Assembly: GCF_022808175.1 (NCBI RefSeq)
Contig: NZ_JALGBX010000001.1
Span: 596,803 to 660,802, forward strand
Source of the DNA: Streptomyces sp. AP-93
GTDB lineage: Bacteria; Actinomycetota; Actinomycetes; Streptomycetales; Streptomycetaceae
Direction of reading: 5' to 3'
DNA: 64,000 nucleotides
The position numbers and the translations under genes are program-made. The notes under the pieces were generated by a model. It was not told where the DNA came from, searched no databases, and saw nothing but the letters and a program-made list of their open reading frames with translations. This document shows, piece by piece, positions 18,020 through 27,919 of the stretch (position 1 is its first letter; each line of letters opens with the position of its first letter).

Positions 18020-19701
18020 GCCGACTCCCCTCGCGCCGTGCGGCGCAGCTCCGTCTTCAGCAGCTTGCCGCCCGCGTTGCGCGGGAGCTCCTCCAGCCGG
18101 GTGAACCGGCGCGGCACCTTGAAGTTGGCCAGCCGTTCCCGGGTCCAGGCGGTCAGCTCCTCGGAGGTGACCGGCCCGGTGGTGACGACGTAGGCCACCC
18201 CGACCTCGCCGAGCCGCTCGTCGGGGGCGCCGACGACCGCCGCGTCGGTGATGGCGGGGTGGGTCAGCAGCACGTTCTCCACCTCCGCCGGGTAGGCGTT
18301 GAAGCCGCCGACCACGTACATGTCCTTCAGCCGGTCGGTGATGGCGAGGTAGCCCCGCGCGTCGAGCACGCCGATGTCCCCGGTGCGCAGCCAGCCGCCG
18401 GGCAGCACGGCTTCGGCGGTGCTCGCCGGGTCGTCCAGGTAGCCGGGGGTGACGTGGTAGCCGCGGACCTGCACCTCGCCGGGCTCCCCGGCGGGCAGCA
18501 CGGCGCCGAGCGGGTCGGTGATCCGTACCTCGGTGTCCGGCAGCGCCACGCCCACGGTGTGCGCGAGGGTCCAGGCGTCGGCGTCGGTGGGACAGACGGA
18601 CACGACTCCGCCGGACTCGGTGAGCCCGTACGCGGTGAACACGTCGGGCGCCCCCAGTTCGCCGCGGATCTCCTCGACGAGGGAGGTGGGCACGGAGGCG
18701 GCTCCGGTGCCGGCGAGGCGCAGCGCGGACAGGTCGTGCGCGGCCCGCGCCGGGTGGCGGATCAGGCCGTGGAAAACGGTCGGCGGGCCCATCAGGCAGG
18801 TGACGCGCTCGGCGGCCATGCGGTGCAGGATGCGGTCGGTGTCGTAGACGGCCTCGGGGAGCATGGTGACCCCGCGCAGGAGGCAGGCGAGCACTCCGGC
18901 CTTGTAGCCGAAGGTGTGGAAGAAGGGGTTGACCAGCAGGTACCGGTCGCCGGGGCGCAGGGTGACGAGCCCGGACCAGGAGGCGTACAGCCGGAGGGTC
19001 TGGCCGTGGGTGGTCATGACGCCCTTGGAGCGGCCGGTGGTGCCGGAGGTGTAGAGGATGTCGCTGAGGTCCTCGGGACGCACGGCGGCCGCGCGCGCGG
19101 CCCGCTCCGCGTCGGGGACGGCCTCGCCGGCGTGCAGGTACGCCTCCCAGGAGACACCTGCGCCACCGTCACCTGCTCCGCGCCTCTCGAGCCCCTCGAG
19201 CCCTTCGAGCTCTTCGCGCCTCGCGCGCCCGTCCCGCAGGATCACCGTCGAGGCGAGCGCCCCGAGGTCCTCGCCGGAGGCGTGCAGGTCGCGGGCGTAG
19301 TCGGTACCGAGGAACCCGCGCTCGGTGAACAGGACGCGGGCGCCGCTGCGCCGGATGATGTCCGCGGCCTCGGCGGGCTTGTAGCGGGTGTTGACCGGTA
19401 CGAGGACCGCTCCGGCGCCGACCGCGCCGAGGGCGGCGGTGATCCACCGGCGGCTGTTGGGGGCCCAGATCGCGACCCGGTCGCCGGGGCGGATGCCGTG
19501 GGCGATGGCGGCGCGGGCGGCCGCGGAGATCTCGGCGGCGAGGCGGGCGAAGGTCCAGCGGACCTCTCCGTCGGCGAGCGCCTCGCGCTCCCCGTACGCG
19601 GCGGCGGCGTACTCGGGGAGCCGGGCGAGCGTGGCGGGCGGCTGCGGCTGCGGCTGCGGTTGGGGTTGGGGCTGTGGCTGAGGCGGGGGTGGTGGTGGCA
19701 T
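18016..19701 (-). CDS. fadD3: FadD3-like acyl-CoA ligase (HIP-CoA synthetase)
   Basis: 561 residues, adenylate-forming family. Motifs: DILYTSGTTGRSKG (P-loop), YGLTESGG, GWLRTGDIG, DRLKDMYVVGGFNAYPAE and a C-terminal lysine in NAGGKLLK. FadD3 charges HIP, the C/D-ring acid left after A/B-ring cleavage, with CoA. Assignment rests on the steroid context and on similarity of the DRLKDMY-GGFNAYPAEVE block; another steroid acid is possible. The start at ATG 19701 has GGGAGGG upstream and is followed by an odd Pro/Gln dipeptide run (about residues 2-22). Divergent from the flavin reductase gene, sharing a 110-base promoter region. Confidence 0.72.
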   Translation of the reverse strand: MPPPPPPQPQPQPQPQPQPQPPATLARLPEYAAAAYGEREALADGEVRWTFARLAAEISAAARAAIAHGIRPGDRVAIWAPNSRRWITAALGAVGAGAVLVPVNTRYKPAEAADIIRRSGARVLFTERGFLGTDYARDLHASGEDLGALASTVILRDGRARREELEGLEGLERRGAGDGGAGVSWEAYLHAGEAVPDAERAARAAAVRPEDLSDILYTSGTTGRSKGVMTTHGQTLRLYASWSGLVTLRPGDRYLLVNPFFHTFGYKAGVLACLLRGVTMLPEAVYDTDRILHRMAAERVTCLMGPPTVFHGLIRHPARAAHDLSALRLAGTGAASVPTSLVEEIRGELGAPDVFTAYGLTESGGVVSVCPTDADAWTLAHTVGVALPDTEVRITDPLGAVLPAGEPGEVQVRGYHVTPGYLDDPASTAEAVLPGGWLRTGDIGVLDARGYLAITDRLKDMYVVGGFNAYPAEVENVLLTHPAITDAAVVGAPDERLGEVGVAYVVTTGPVTSEELTAWTRERLANFKVPRRFTRLEELPRNAGGKLLKTELRRTARGESA

Positions 19702-19759
19702 CGGACCCTCCCTACTTGACGAGCGAGCGTGGGCGGTATCCAATCACAGGTGTTTCGGT

Positions 19760-19773
19760 TAGGCATATACCTA
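19760..19773. promoter_or_regulatory. Inverted repeat TAGG-CATATA-CCTA in divergent promoter
   Basis: A 14-bp AT-rich site midway between the divergent fadD3-like and flavin-reductase genes. It could bind the PadR regulator encoded next door, but this is inference and the arms are only four bases long. Confidence 0.35.
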
Positions 19774-19813
19774 GTAGAAATAATCAGGGAGGGTTCTCAT
19801 GAGGGAGGAAGCC

Positions 19814-20410
19814 ATGTCCGACATGAAGTCGGTCCTGTCCAGCTTCTGCACCGGCGTCGCCGTCATCACGGCACGCGGAGCCGACGGCCGTCCCGTGGGG
19901 ATGGCCGTCCAGTCCTTCTCGTCCGTGTCCCTGGACCCGCCGCTGGTCTGCTTCTGCCCGGCGCGCACGTCCACCACCTGGCCCCGGATCCAGGCTGCGG
20001 GGGTCTTCGCCGTCAACATCCTCGCCGCCGACCAGCAGGAGCTGTGCCGCCGGTTCGCCGTCACCGGGGGCGACAAGTTCGCCGGTGTCCCCTGGCTGGC
20101 CGGCGGCAACGGCGCGCCCCTGCTGGACGGGGTCCTCGCCACCGTCGAATGCGATCTGGAGGCCGTCCTGGACGGCGGCGACCACGCCATCGCGCTGGGC
20201 CGGGTCACCGCCCTGACGGCGCACCGCGAAGGCGCGCCGCTGCTCTACTTCCGGCGCACCTACGGCCGCTTGCCGGGCTTGCCCGGCGCCGCATCCGCAT
20301 CCGCATCCGCATCCGAATCCGGGGCTGCGGCGGGGCTCGGAGTGCGCCCGCTCTCCAGCACCGCAATGTCGTCGAGCATGGCGGCCGCGAGGTCGCGCTC
20401 GGAGGCGTAG
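19814..20410 (+). CDS. HsaB-like NAD(P)H:flavin oxidoreductase
   Basis: About 198 residues from ATG 19814, preceded by AGGGAGGAAG. The flavin-reductase split-barrel fits HsaB/HpaC: FCTGVAVITARG, VQSFSSVSLDPPLV, FAVNILAADQQELCRRFA, GDKFAGV and GDHAIALGRV. It would supply FMNH2 to a partner monooxygenase; the luciferase-like protein at 21052 is the nearest candidate. A second HsaB is at 55412. The last about 50 residues (Ala-Ser repeats) lie in a 150-base tail-to-tail overlap with the PadR gene and look like run-on sequence, so the functional protein may end near residue 150. Confidence 0.75.
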   Translation: MSDMKSVLSSFCTGVAVITARGADGRPVGMAVQSFSSVSLDPPLVCFCPARTSTTWPRIQAAGVFAVNILAADQQELCRRFAVTGGDKFAGVPWLAGGNGAPLLDGVLATVECDLEAVLDGGDHAIALGRVTALTAHREGAPLLYFRRTYGRLPGLPGAASASASASESGAAAGLGVRPLSSTAMSSSMAAARSRSEA

Positions 20411-20928
20411 TACCGCTCCGCCCACTTGAGGGTGAGCGTCGGGTACGCCCACGAGGCCTCTTCCCTGGCCCCGTCCGCGTCGGCCACCGCGCGCCGCCGC
20501 ATCTTCTCCGCGAACTCCTGGTGCTGCACGAGGACTTCGCGCACCTGCTCCGGCTCCAGCAGGTGGCCGAGCCACAGCCGCAGCATCGGCCCGTGCTTGA
20601 GCACCGGCGGGTCGACGGGCGCCTCGCGCGCCCATCGCCGTACGGCCGTCATGCCCTCGTCCGTGATCCGGTACACCCGCTTGTCGCGGCTGCCGGTCTC
20701 CTGGGCGACCATCCGCGAAGAGGCGTAGCCGGCCTTCTCCAGCCGCTTGAGCTCGCTGTAGATCTGGCTGAAGGACGGGCTCCAGTAGAAGAAGCGCAGC
20801 GACCAGTCCGACCACTTCTTCAGGTCGTAACCGGAGAGCTCCTCTCCGAAGGAGAGTAGCCCGAGCACCGCCCAGCTGGTCGCGGGGAGCGTGCGCCCGT
20901 TCGTCTCTTCTGCCGCCTCGTTCGTCAC
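20260..20928 (-). CDS. PadR-family transcriptional regulator
   Basis: 222 residues from GTG 20928. The winged-helix N-terminus has WAVLGLLSFGEELSGYDLKKW and SQIYSELKRLEKAGYASSR, characteristic of PadR; the C-terminal PadR-C dimerisation helices follow (VLVQHQEFAEKMRRR, LKWAERYYASERD). The last 25 residues are an Asp-Ala repeat produced by the hexanucleotide repeat shared with the convergent flavin-reductase gene. It likely controls its neighbours, the reductase, ligase and LLM genes. Divergent from the LLM gene, with an inverted repeat between them. Confidence 0.8.
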   Translation of the reverse strand: MTNEAAEETNGRTLPATSWAVLGLLSFGEELSGYDLKKWSDWSLRFFYWSPSFSQIYSELKRLEKAGYASSRMVAQETGSRDKRVYRITDEGMTAVRRWAREAPVDPPVLKHGPMLRLWLGHLLEPEQVREVLVQHQEFAEKMRRRAVADADGAREEASWAYPTLTLKWAERYYASERDLAAAMLDDIAVLESGRTPSPAAAPDSDADADADAAPGKPGKRP

Positions 20929-20991
20929 GCAGCGCAGTCTACGACCGGTCTTCGGGGCGGCCCTTCCCCCGGCGGGGTATGACTGCTAGAA

Positions 20992-21010
20992 GTATTCCTA
21001 TTCGAAATAC
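20992..21010. promoter_or_regulatory. Inverted repeat GTATT-N9-AATAC upstream of LLM gene
   Basis: AT-rich 19-bp site in the 123-base divergent region between the PadR gene and the LLM oxidoreductase gene. Its place is that of a PadR autoregulatory operator; binding is not shown. Confidence 0.4.
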
Positions 21011-21051
21011 ATCCGACGTGCCGTGCGGAGCGCACGGCTGGGAGGTTCCCC

Positions 21052-22182
21052 GTGAAGTTCTCGATGATCTTCGAGGCGCAGCTCGTCGACCCGACGCCCG
21101 AACGCGAGCGCCAGGTCATCCACGACTGCGTCGAACAGGCCGTGTACGCCGAGGAGATGGGCTTCGACCGGATCTGGGCCGTGGAGCACCACGCCCTCAC
21201 CCAGTACGCCCACATGAGCGCCTCCGAGATCTTCCTGACCTGGGTCGCCGCCCGGACCGAGAAGATCCGCATCGGCCACGGCGTCGTCACCATGCCCTTC
21301 GGCTACCAGCACCCCGTGCGCGTGGCCGAACGCGCCGCCATGCTCGACGTGCTCTCCGGCGGCCGCGTGGACATCGGCGCCGGCCGCGGCGCCACCCGCC
21401 AGGAGATGTCCATGTACGGGGTCCGCCCCGAGGACACCTACCCGCAGATGGAGGAGGCGCTGCGGATCTTCTCCTCCGCGTGGCGCGAGGAGAAGTTCGA
21501 GTGGCACGGCTCCATCGACATCGGCCCCGGCGCGATCCTGCCCCGCCCGGTCCAGGACCCGCACCCGCCGCTCTTCATGGCCTGCTCCAAGCACGACACC
21601 CTCAAGCTCGCCGCCGAACTGGGCATCGGAGCCCTCGTGATGGGCTTCGCCGGCGCCGACGACGTCCGCACCATGCGCAAGGTCTACGACGAGGCCATCG
21701 CCACCCGCAGCGGCGACCGCTTCGTCTCCACCGAGGTCAACGACCACCTCTCCGCGCTCTGCCCCACCATCGTCCTTGACGACGCCGAACGCGCCCTGCG
21801 CCTGGGCACCCGCGGCCAGCGCTTCTTCGCCGAGTCCATCGCCCACTGGTACGGCAACGCCCCCGAGCCGACGGGCTACTCCGAGGACGAGACCGCCGAG
21901 GAGCACGTGGCCGCGCTGGACAGGGGCCGCGAGGAACTGGTCGCCAAGCTCCACGAGGCGAACATCCCGGCCCGCCCCATAGACACCGGCACCTACAACG
22001 CCGAGCATGCCTACGGCAACGCCCAGACGGCCATCGCCTACGTCGAGCAGCTGCGCGAGATCGGCGTCGACGAGGTCATGTGCCTGATCCAGATGGGCAC
22101 CGTCCCGCAGGAGGCCTGCATGGAGACCATCCGCCAGTGGGGCGAGAGCGTCATCCCGCACTTCCGCGCCCTGGAGGGCTGA
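21052..22182 (+). CDS. LLM-class (luciferase-like) flavin-dependent oxidoreductase
   Basis: 376 residues, TIM-barrel luciferase-like monooxygenase fold: MKFSMIFEAQLVDPT, FDRIWAVEHHAL, RIGHGVVTMPFGYQHPVRVAERAAMLDVLSGG in outline, and GAGRGATRQEM. Such enzymes use FMNH2 or F420. The separate flavin reductase upstream argues for an FMNH2-dependent two-component monooxygenase. M. tuberculosis has an LLM-type gene in its cholesterol cluster (Rv3520c), a possible functional counterpart. GTG 21052 is set by GGAGG six bases upstream. It is followed after three bases by the SDR gene, so the three plus-strand genes to 23831 form an operon. Confidence 0.82.
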   Translation: MKFSMIFEAQLVDPTPERERQVIHDCVEQAVYAEEMGFDRIWAVEHHALTQYAHMSASEIFLTWVAARTEKIRIGHGVVTMPFGYQHPVRVAERAAMLDVLSGGRVDIGAGRGATRQEMSMYGVRPEDTYPQMEEALRIFSSAWREEKFEWHGSIDIGPGAILPRPVQDPHPPLFMACSKHDTLKLAAELGIGALVMGFAGADDVRTMRKVYDEAIATRSGDRFVSTEVNDHLSALCPTIVLDDAERALRLGTRGQRFFAESIAHWYGNAPEPTGYSEDETAEEHVAALDRGREELVAKLHEANIPARPIDTGTYNAEHAYGNAQTAIAYVEQLREIGVDEVMCLIQMGTVPQEACMETIRQWGESVIPHFRALEG

Positions 22183-22185
22183 CCC

Positions 22186-22935
22186 GTGTCCGTCTCCCTC
22201 TCCCTCTCCCTCTCCCTCGACGGCAAGGTCGTCGTCATCACCGGCGCCGGACGCGGCCAGGGCGCGGCCGAGGCCCGGCTGTGCGCCGAGGCCGGAGCGC
22301 GGGTCGTGGTCACCGACATCCGGGAGGAGGAGGGCCGCGCGGTCGCCGCCCAGCTCGGCGACCAGGGGCTCTACGTACGCCACGACGTGGCCGACGCCGA
22401 CAGCTGGGCGGAGGTGGTCCGCGAGGCCGTACGCGCCTTCGGCACGGTCTCCGCCCTGGTCAACAACGCCGCGCTGTGGCGCACGGCCCACGTCGAGCGC
22501 CAGGGCCTGGAGGACTTCGAAGCCCTGCTCCGGGTCAACCTGCTCGGACCGTTCCTCGGCATCCAGGCCGTGGCCCCGGTGCTGCGCGCCGGCGGAGGCG
22601 GCTCGATCGTCAACGTCTCCTCCACGGCCGGACTGGTCGGCATCCCGGGCCACGCGGCGTACGGATCGAGCAAGTTCGCCCTGCGCGGGCTGACGAAGTC
22701 GGCCGCGCTGGACCTGGCGGCGGACCGGATCAGGATCAACTCGGTGCATCCGGGGGCGATCGACACCCCGATGGTCAGCGAGGCCGTCGCGGGGCGGGAC
22801 TGGTCGCACCTGCCGCTGGGGCGGATCGGGCGGCCCGAGGAGGTCGGGGAGCTGGTCCTCTTCCTCTGCTCGGAGGGGTCCTCGTACATCACGGGCGCGG
22901 AGTTCACGGTCGACGGCGGGATGACGGCGCGATGA
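22186..22935 (+). CDS. Short-chain dehydrogenase (hydroxysteroid dehydrogenase-like)
   Basis: 249 residues, classical SDR: nucleotide motif [17 protein letters not shown], catalytic Ser in NVSSTAG, YGSSK and the C-terminal GGMTAR ending. It resembles the FabG3 / 3alpha,20beta-hydroxysteroid dehydrogenase group, which fits the locus, but substrate is not proven. The N-terminus begins with a Ser-Leu repeat from a TCCCTC microsatellite, so the true start may be slightly later. It overlaps the esterase gene by four bases. Confidence 0.8.
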   Translation: MSVSLSLSLSLDGKVVVITGAGRGQGAAEARLCAEAGARVVVTDIREEEGRAVAAQLGDQGLYVRHDVADADSWAEVVREAVRAFGTVSALVNNAALWRTAHVERQGLEDFEALLRVNLLGPFLGIQAVAPVLRAGGGGSIVNVSSTAGLVGIPGHAAYGSSKFALRGLTKSAALDLAADRIRINSVHPGAIDTPMVSEAVAGRDWSHLPLGRIGRPEEVGELVLFLCSEGSSYITGAEFTVDGGMTAR

Positions 22936-23831
22936 GCGGTACCGGCAGGGATTCCCTGTCCCCGGCGGCCCGCGCGCTGTGCGACGCGATGGCGGCCGTC
23001 TTCCCCGGACCGGGGGACCCGGCGGCCCTGCGGGCGGCCGCGTCCGCCTCCCGGGGCGGCGGCGCGGAGGTGGCCTCCGTCCGGGACGCGGTCGCGGACG
23101 GCGTCCCCGTCCGGATCTACGACCCGGCGCCGGGCGCCGGGGGCGGCCGCCCGTTGGTGGTGTTCTTCCACGGCGGGGGCTGGGTGATGTGCGGCCTGGA
23201 CACCCACGACGCGCTGTGCCGGGCGCTGGCCGTGGCCTCGGGAGCGGTGGTGGTCTCCGCGGACTACCGCCTCGCGCCCGAACACCCGTGGCCGGCGGCG
23301 CCCGACGACGCGCTGACGGTGCTGCTGTGGGCCCGGGCGGGGGCGGCCGGACTGGGCTGCGACCCCGCGCGGCTGGTCGTCGCCGGGGACTCCAGCGGAG
23401 GCAACCTCGCGGCCGTGACGGCCCTGCGGGCGCCCGAACTGGTCGCCGGCCAGCTGCTGTTCTACCCGCCGCTGGACGCCTCGATGGAGCAGCCCTCCGT
23501 ATCGGAGTTCGCGGAGGGGTACTTCCACACGGCCGCGCACATGGCCTGGTACTGGGACCAGTACGGCGGCGACCCTGCCCACCCGCACGTCTCGCCGCTG
23601 CGGGCCCCGGACCTCGCGGGACTGCCGCGCACGCTGCTGGTCCTGGCCGACTGCGACGTCCTGCGGGACGAGGGCCTGGCCTACGGGCGCCGGCTGGGCG
23701 AAGCGGGAGTCGACTGCGGGATCCACCTGGTCCCCGGGGTCTTCCACGGCTTCCTCGGCCTGCCGCTGCCCGCGGCTGCGGCGGCGATCGGGGCGGCGGG
23801 GGCGTGGGTGGCGGCGACGGCCGCGAAATAG
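22932..23831 (+). CDS. Alpha/beta-hydrolase of the hormone-sensitive lipase family
   Basis: 299 residues from ATG 22932, which overlaps the SDR stop. The oxyanion-hole motif HGGGW is at residues 80-84, the nucleophile elbow GDSSGG at 152-157 (Ser154), and the acid (DCDVLRDEG) and His (GVFHGF) follow near the C-terminus. Members hydrolyse short acyl esters; in this operon with a putative flavin monooxygenase and a dehydrogenase it could cleave a lactone or ester made by Baeyer-Villiger chemistry. That pathway link is inference. Confidence 0.82.
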   Translation: MSGTGRDSLSPAARALCDAMAAVFPGPGDPAALRAAASASRGGGAEVASVRDAVADGVPVRIYDPAPGAGGGRPLVVFFHGGGWVMCGLDTHDALCRALAVASGAVVVSADYRLAPEHPWPAAPDDALTVLLWARAGAAGLGCDPARLVVAGDSSGGNLAAVTALRAPELVAGQLLFYPPLDASMEQPSVSEFAEGYFHTAAHMAWYWDQYGGDPAHPHVSPLRAPDLAGLPRTLLVLADCDVLRDEGLAYGRRLGEAGVDCGIHLVPGVFHGFLGLPLPAAAAAIGAAGAWVAATAAK

Positions 23832-23848
23832 GGGGGAGGGGGAGGGGG

Positions 23849-23922
23849 GCTGGGCGGCCGGATTCGAACCGGCGTCCTCCTCCATGCTGTGTAGGCGCAC
23901 TACCTATGTGCTACGACCCAGC
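23849..23922 (-). tRNA. Noncanonical tRNA-like gene, type undetermined
   Basis: The minus strand shows a canonical T arm (GCCGG-TTCGAAT-CCGGC) and a good D arm (GCAC-ATAGGTA-GTGC with GG and flanking U8/A9). The acceptor is abnormal: GCTGGG pairs CCCAGC, but an extra base on one side and a possible additional CG/CG pair suggest eight or more base pairs with a bulge, and outside bases can extend pairing. The anticodon stem (CCTAC/GGAGG) has an A-G mismatch, and the loop lacks the invariant U33; the nominal anticodon would be AGC. No CCA is encoded. It is either a pseudo-tRNA or an unusual tRNA. Confidence 0.55.
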
Positions 23923-23989
23923 CCTTGCTCCGGATCCTAGGCGCGGCCCCGCCGGACGCGCACCCGAATATCACCGGCATGATGTGCGC

Positions 23990-24319
23990 ATGTCGATATC
24001 GGTCCCGGGGGCCTTGGCGCGCAACTCCCTCGCCCTCGCAGCGGAGTTCGCCGCCGCCCTGCTGATGCGCGGCTCCCAGCAGCACTGGCTTCCGATCATG
24101 CTGGCGCTGGTCGCCCTCGTCTCCGGACTCCCGCACGGCACCGAGGCCGGCTTCGTCCACCGGACCGTGCTCGCGCTCGGCGCGGTGGCGATCGCCCTGT
24201 CCGCGGCCCAAGCCTGGGACGCCCCCCAGCCGCTCCTCTGGCAGATCCTGACCGGAGCCCTGCTCCTGACCCAGACGGTCTCCCTGACCCGCCTCTCCCG
24301 CCGCCCGCCCGCCCGCTGA
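23990..24319 (+). CDS. Small four-helix membrane protein, unknown
   Basis: 109 residues from ATG 23990. Hydrophobic stretches at about 10-26, 33-48, 58-78 and 84-103 predict four transmembrane helices, with a basic C-terminus. Family not recognised. It faces the signal peptidase gene tail-to-tail with nine bases between stops. Confidence 0.5.
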   Translation: MSISVPGALARNSLALAAEFAAALLMRGSQQHWLPIMLALVALVSGLPHGTEAGFVHRTVLALGAVAIALSAAQAWDAPQPLLWQILTGALLLTQTVSLTRLSRRPPAR

Positions 24320-24328
24320 ACCGGCCGG

Positions 24329-25093
24329 CTAGCGCTTGCTCCGGTCGCCGATTCCCGGCTGCCCGAAGGTGTCCGGGACCGGCAGCGTCGCCCAGCGGGT
24401 GACGGGCCAGGCCACGACGACGGCGCGGCCGACGACGTCCTCGACCGGCACGAATCCGTGGGTCTTCGGGTCGTCCAGGTGATAGCGGGAGTCGGAGGAC
24501 TTCTTGCGGTGGTCCCCCATGACCCAGATCTTTCCCTCGGGCACGGTGACCGGCCCGAACGGCTTGTCGTCGCAGGGGGTGTTCCCCGGGAAGAGGTACG
24601 GCTCGTCCAGCGCCTTGCCGTTGACCTCGACCGGTCCGTTCAGGCGGCATTCGACCGTGTCGCCGCCGACCGCGATGACGCGCTTGATCAGGTCCTTCTC
24701 GTCGGCCGAGGGCATCAGTCCGATGGCGCCGAGGAAGTTCTGGACGACGTTGCGCTCCGGGGTGGGCTCGCCCTCCAGCCAGTTGCTCGGGTCGTGGAAG
24801 ACGACGACCTCGCCGCGTTCGGGCTCCGAGCCGAACCAGGGGGTGAGCTTGTCGACCAGGACCCGGTCCCCGCGCTGGAGGGTGTTCTGCATCGAGACGG
24901 AAGGGATGGAGAACGCCTGGAACAGAAAGGTCTTGACCAAGAACGCCAGCACGAGGGCGATGACGACGAGCAGCGGCAGCTCCTTCCAGAGGGGGCGCTG
25001 CCCGGACCTGCTCTCGGTCCCTTCGCCCGCGGTCAGCGTGCGGGTGGCGCCCGGATCCCGGGAACCGGCCTGCGCGTCGGCTGGGTCGCCCAT
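24329..25093 (-). CDS. lepB: Type I signal peptidase
   Basis: 254 residues. An N-terminal cytoplasmic region precedes one transmembrane helix (about 38-58). The S26 boxes follow: SIPSVSMQNTL with the nucleophilic Ser, DRVLVDKL, DLIKRVIAVGGD with the general-base Lys, and WVMGDHRKKSSDSR. It removes signal peptides from secreted preproteins on the outer face of the membrane. ATG 25093 has GGAGG six bases upstream; the longer frame lacks coding character. Streptomyces carries several paralogues, so this may be one of a set. Confidence 0.92.
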   Translation of the reverse strand: MGDPADAQAGSRDPGATRTLTAGEGTESRSGQRPLWKELPLLVVIALVLAFLVKTFLFQAFSIPSVSMQNTLQRGDRVLVDKLTPWFGSEPERGEVVVFHDPSNWLEGEPTPERNVVQNFLGAIGLMPSADEKDLIKRVIAVGGDTVECRLNGPVEVNGKALDEPYLFPGNTPCDDKPFGPVTVPEGKIWVMGDHRKKSSDSRYHLDDPKTHGFVPVEDVVGRAVVVAWPVTRWATLPVPDTFGQPGIGDRSKR

Positions 25094-25236
25094 GTGGGGC
25101 CTCCGATCATTTTTCGAGTAGGCCCAAGGATCACCATGTGACGGTTTGCCGACGGTAAAGACGGTCCCCCGGGAGCAGTGCCCCGGCAGCAGTCCCCCCG
25201 GGAGCAGCGCCCCGGGGGACCGGGCTCCGGCGGGAG

Positions 25237-26394
<1,158 letters not shown>

Positions 26395-26409
26395 CAGAAC
26401 TCCTCAGGG

Positions 26410-27045
26410 TTACGTGCGTGTGGCGATGCCGTCCAGGACCATCGACAGGTACTGGCGGGCGATCTCCTCGGGGCTGTGCTGGCCGCCCGGCCGGTACCAG
26501 GACGCCGCCACCCACACCGTGTCGCGCACGAAGCGGTAGGTGAGGCGGATGTCCAGGTCGGCGCGGAAGACCCCGTCCGCGACCCCGCGCTCCAGCGTCC
26601 CCAGCCACGCCTTCTCGAACTTGACCTGCGAGTCGGAGAGGTAGTGGAAGCGGGGCTGGACCGACAGGTGCCGGGACTCCTTCTGGTAGATGGCGACCGC
26701 GGCGCGGTGCCGGTCGATCTCCCGGAACGATTCGGTGACGAGGGCCTCGATGGTCTCCCTGGGGCCGAGACCGGCGGCGAGGACGGTGTCGTACCCCTCC
26801 CACAGCTCGGTCAGGAAGGCGGAGAGGATCTCGTCGAGCATCGATTCCTTGGAATCGAAGTGGTAGTAGAGGCTGCCGGCGAGCATGCCGGCGGCGTCGG
26901 CGATCTTGCGGACGGTGGTGGCGTTGTAGCCCTGCGCGGCGAAGACCTCGGCGGCGGTGTCGAGGAGTTCGCGGCGGCGTTCGGGCGACGCCGTCACCTG
27001 GGGCTTCTTCTTGGCCGTCGGTGCGATCGGCTTGTTCGTTGGCAC
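26410..27045 (-). CDS. kstR2: TetR-family repressor KstR2
   Basis: 211 residues from GTG 27045. The N-terminal TetR HTH shows AAEVFAAQGYNATTVRKIADAAGMLAGSLYYHF in outline. KstR2 controls the HIP (C/D-ring) regulon and is released by HIP-CoA in mycobacteria and rhodococci. Identity is supported by synteny with fadA6, ipdF and fadE30 and by two KstR2-like operators at 29081 and 43126. The N-terminus carries a basic Lys-rich extension before the HTH. Confidence 0.87.
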   Translation of the reverse strand: MPTNKPIAPTAKKKPQVTASPERRRELLDTAAEVFAAQGYNATTVRKIADAAGMLAGSLYYHFDSKESMLDEILSAFLTELWEGYDTVLAAGLGPRETIEALVTESFREIDRHRAAVAIYQKESRHLSVQPRFHYLSDSQVKFEKAWLGTLERGVADGVFRADLDIRLTYRFVRDTVWVAASWYRPGGQHSPEEIARQYLSMVLDGIATRT

Positions 27046-27100
27046 GCGTCCATTCTGGTCCCACGCCGGCCGGTCGTCCGCATCCGCGTCATCCGGCGGC

Positions 27101-27919
27101 CTACGCGTGCTGACTGCTGACCGACACGGTCTCGCCCGTCATGTACGACGAGTAGCCGCTGGCCAGGAACACGATGACGTTGGCGACCTCCCAGGGCTCG
27201 GCGTACCGGCCGAAGGCCTCGCGGGCGGTGAGTTCGGCGAGCAGCTCCTCACTGGTGACCTTCACCAGGTGCGGGTGCATCGCCAGGCTCGGCGCGACCG
27301 CGTTGATCCGTACGCCGAACTCCGCCGCCTCCAGCGCCGCGCAGCGGGTCAGCGCCATCACCCCGGCCTTGGCGGCGGCGTAGTGGGCCTGCCCGGTCTG
27401 GGCGCGCCAGCCGATGACGGAGGCGTTGTTGACGATCACCCCGCCCGTTCCGGAGGCCCGCATGGAACGCATCGCGGCGCGGGTGCAGCGGAAGGTGCCG
27501 TTCAGCGTGACGTCGAGGACGCGGGACCACTGGTCGTCGGTCATGTCGACGAGGTTCGCCGTGCCGCCGAGCCCGGCGTTGTTGACGACGAGGTCGAGGC
27601 GGCCGTGGAGCCGTTCGGCGAGCGCGAAGAAGGTGTCCACCTGTTCCTCGTCGGTGACGTCGCAGGGCAGGGAGGCGACCCGGTCCGCGCCGAACTCCGC
27701 GGCCAGCGCCTCCTCGCTCTCCTTCAGGCGGCGGGCGTGCGCGTCGCCTATGAGGACGCGGGCGCCCTCCTCCAGGAAGCGCCGTGCGGTGGCTCCGCCG
27801 ATGCCGGCCCCGGCGGCCGCGGTGATCACGGCGCTCCGGCCGGCCAGCAGACCGTGCCCCGCCACGTACTCGGGTGCGTTGCGGAGCACGTTGCCGGACC
27901 GGTCTTCCGGTGCGTTCAT
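27101..27919 (-). CDS. ipdF: SDR IpdF of HIP-CoA catabolism
   Basis: 272 residues, SDR fold with an altered nucleotide motif (TAAAGAGIGGATAR), VVNNAG, catalytic NASVIG / HYAAAK and a C-terminus lacking the usual GG. IpdF (Rv3559c) is the oxidoreductase acting on the ring-hydroxylated HIP-CoA intermediate. ATG 27919 overlaps the fadE30 stop (ATGA), so translation is coupled. Its place between kstR2 and fadE30 is as in M. tuberculosis. Confidence 0.85.
   Translation of the reverse strand: MNAPEDRSGNVLRNAPEYVAGHGLLAGRSAVITAAAGAGIGGATARRFLEEGARVLIGDAHARRLKESEEALAAEFGADRVASLPCDVTDEEQVDTFFALAERLHGRLDLVVNNAGLGGTANLVDMTDDQWSRVLDVTLNGTFRCTRAAMRSMRASGTGGVIVNNASVIGWRAQTGQAHYAAAKAGVMALTRCAALEAAEFGVRINAVAPSLAMHPHLVKVTSEELLAELTAREAFGRYAEPWEVANVIVFLASGYSSYMTGETVSVSSQHA

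Noticed and set aside
20411..20930. Longer plus-strand gene opposite PadR
   Set aside because: PadR motifs on the minus strand are unambiguous; plus-strand frames there are shadows.
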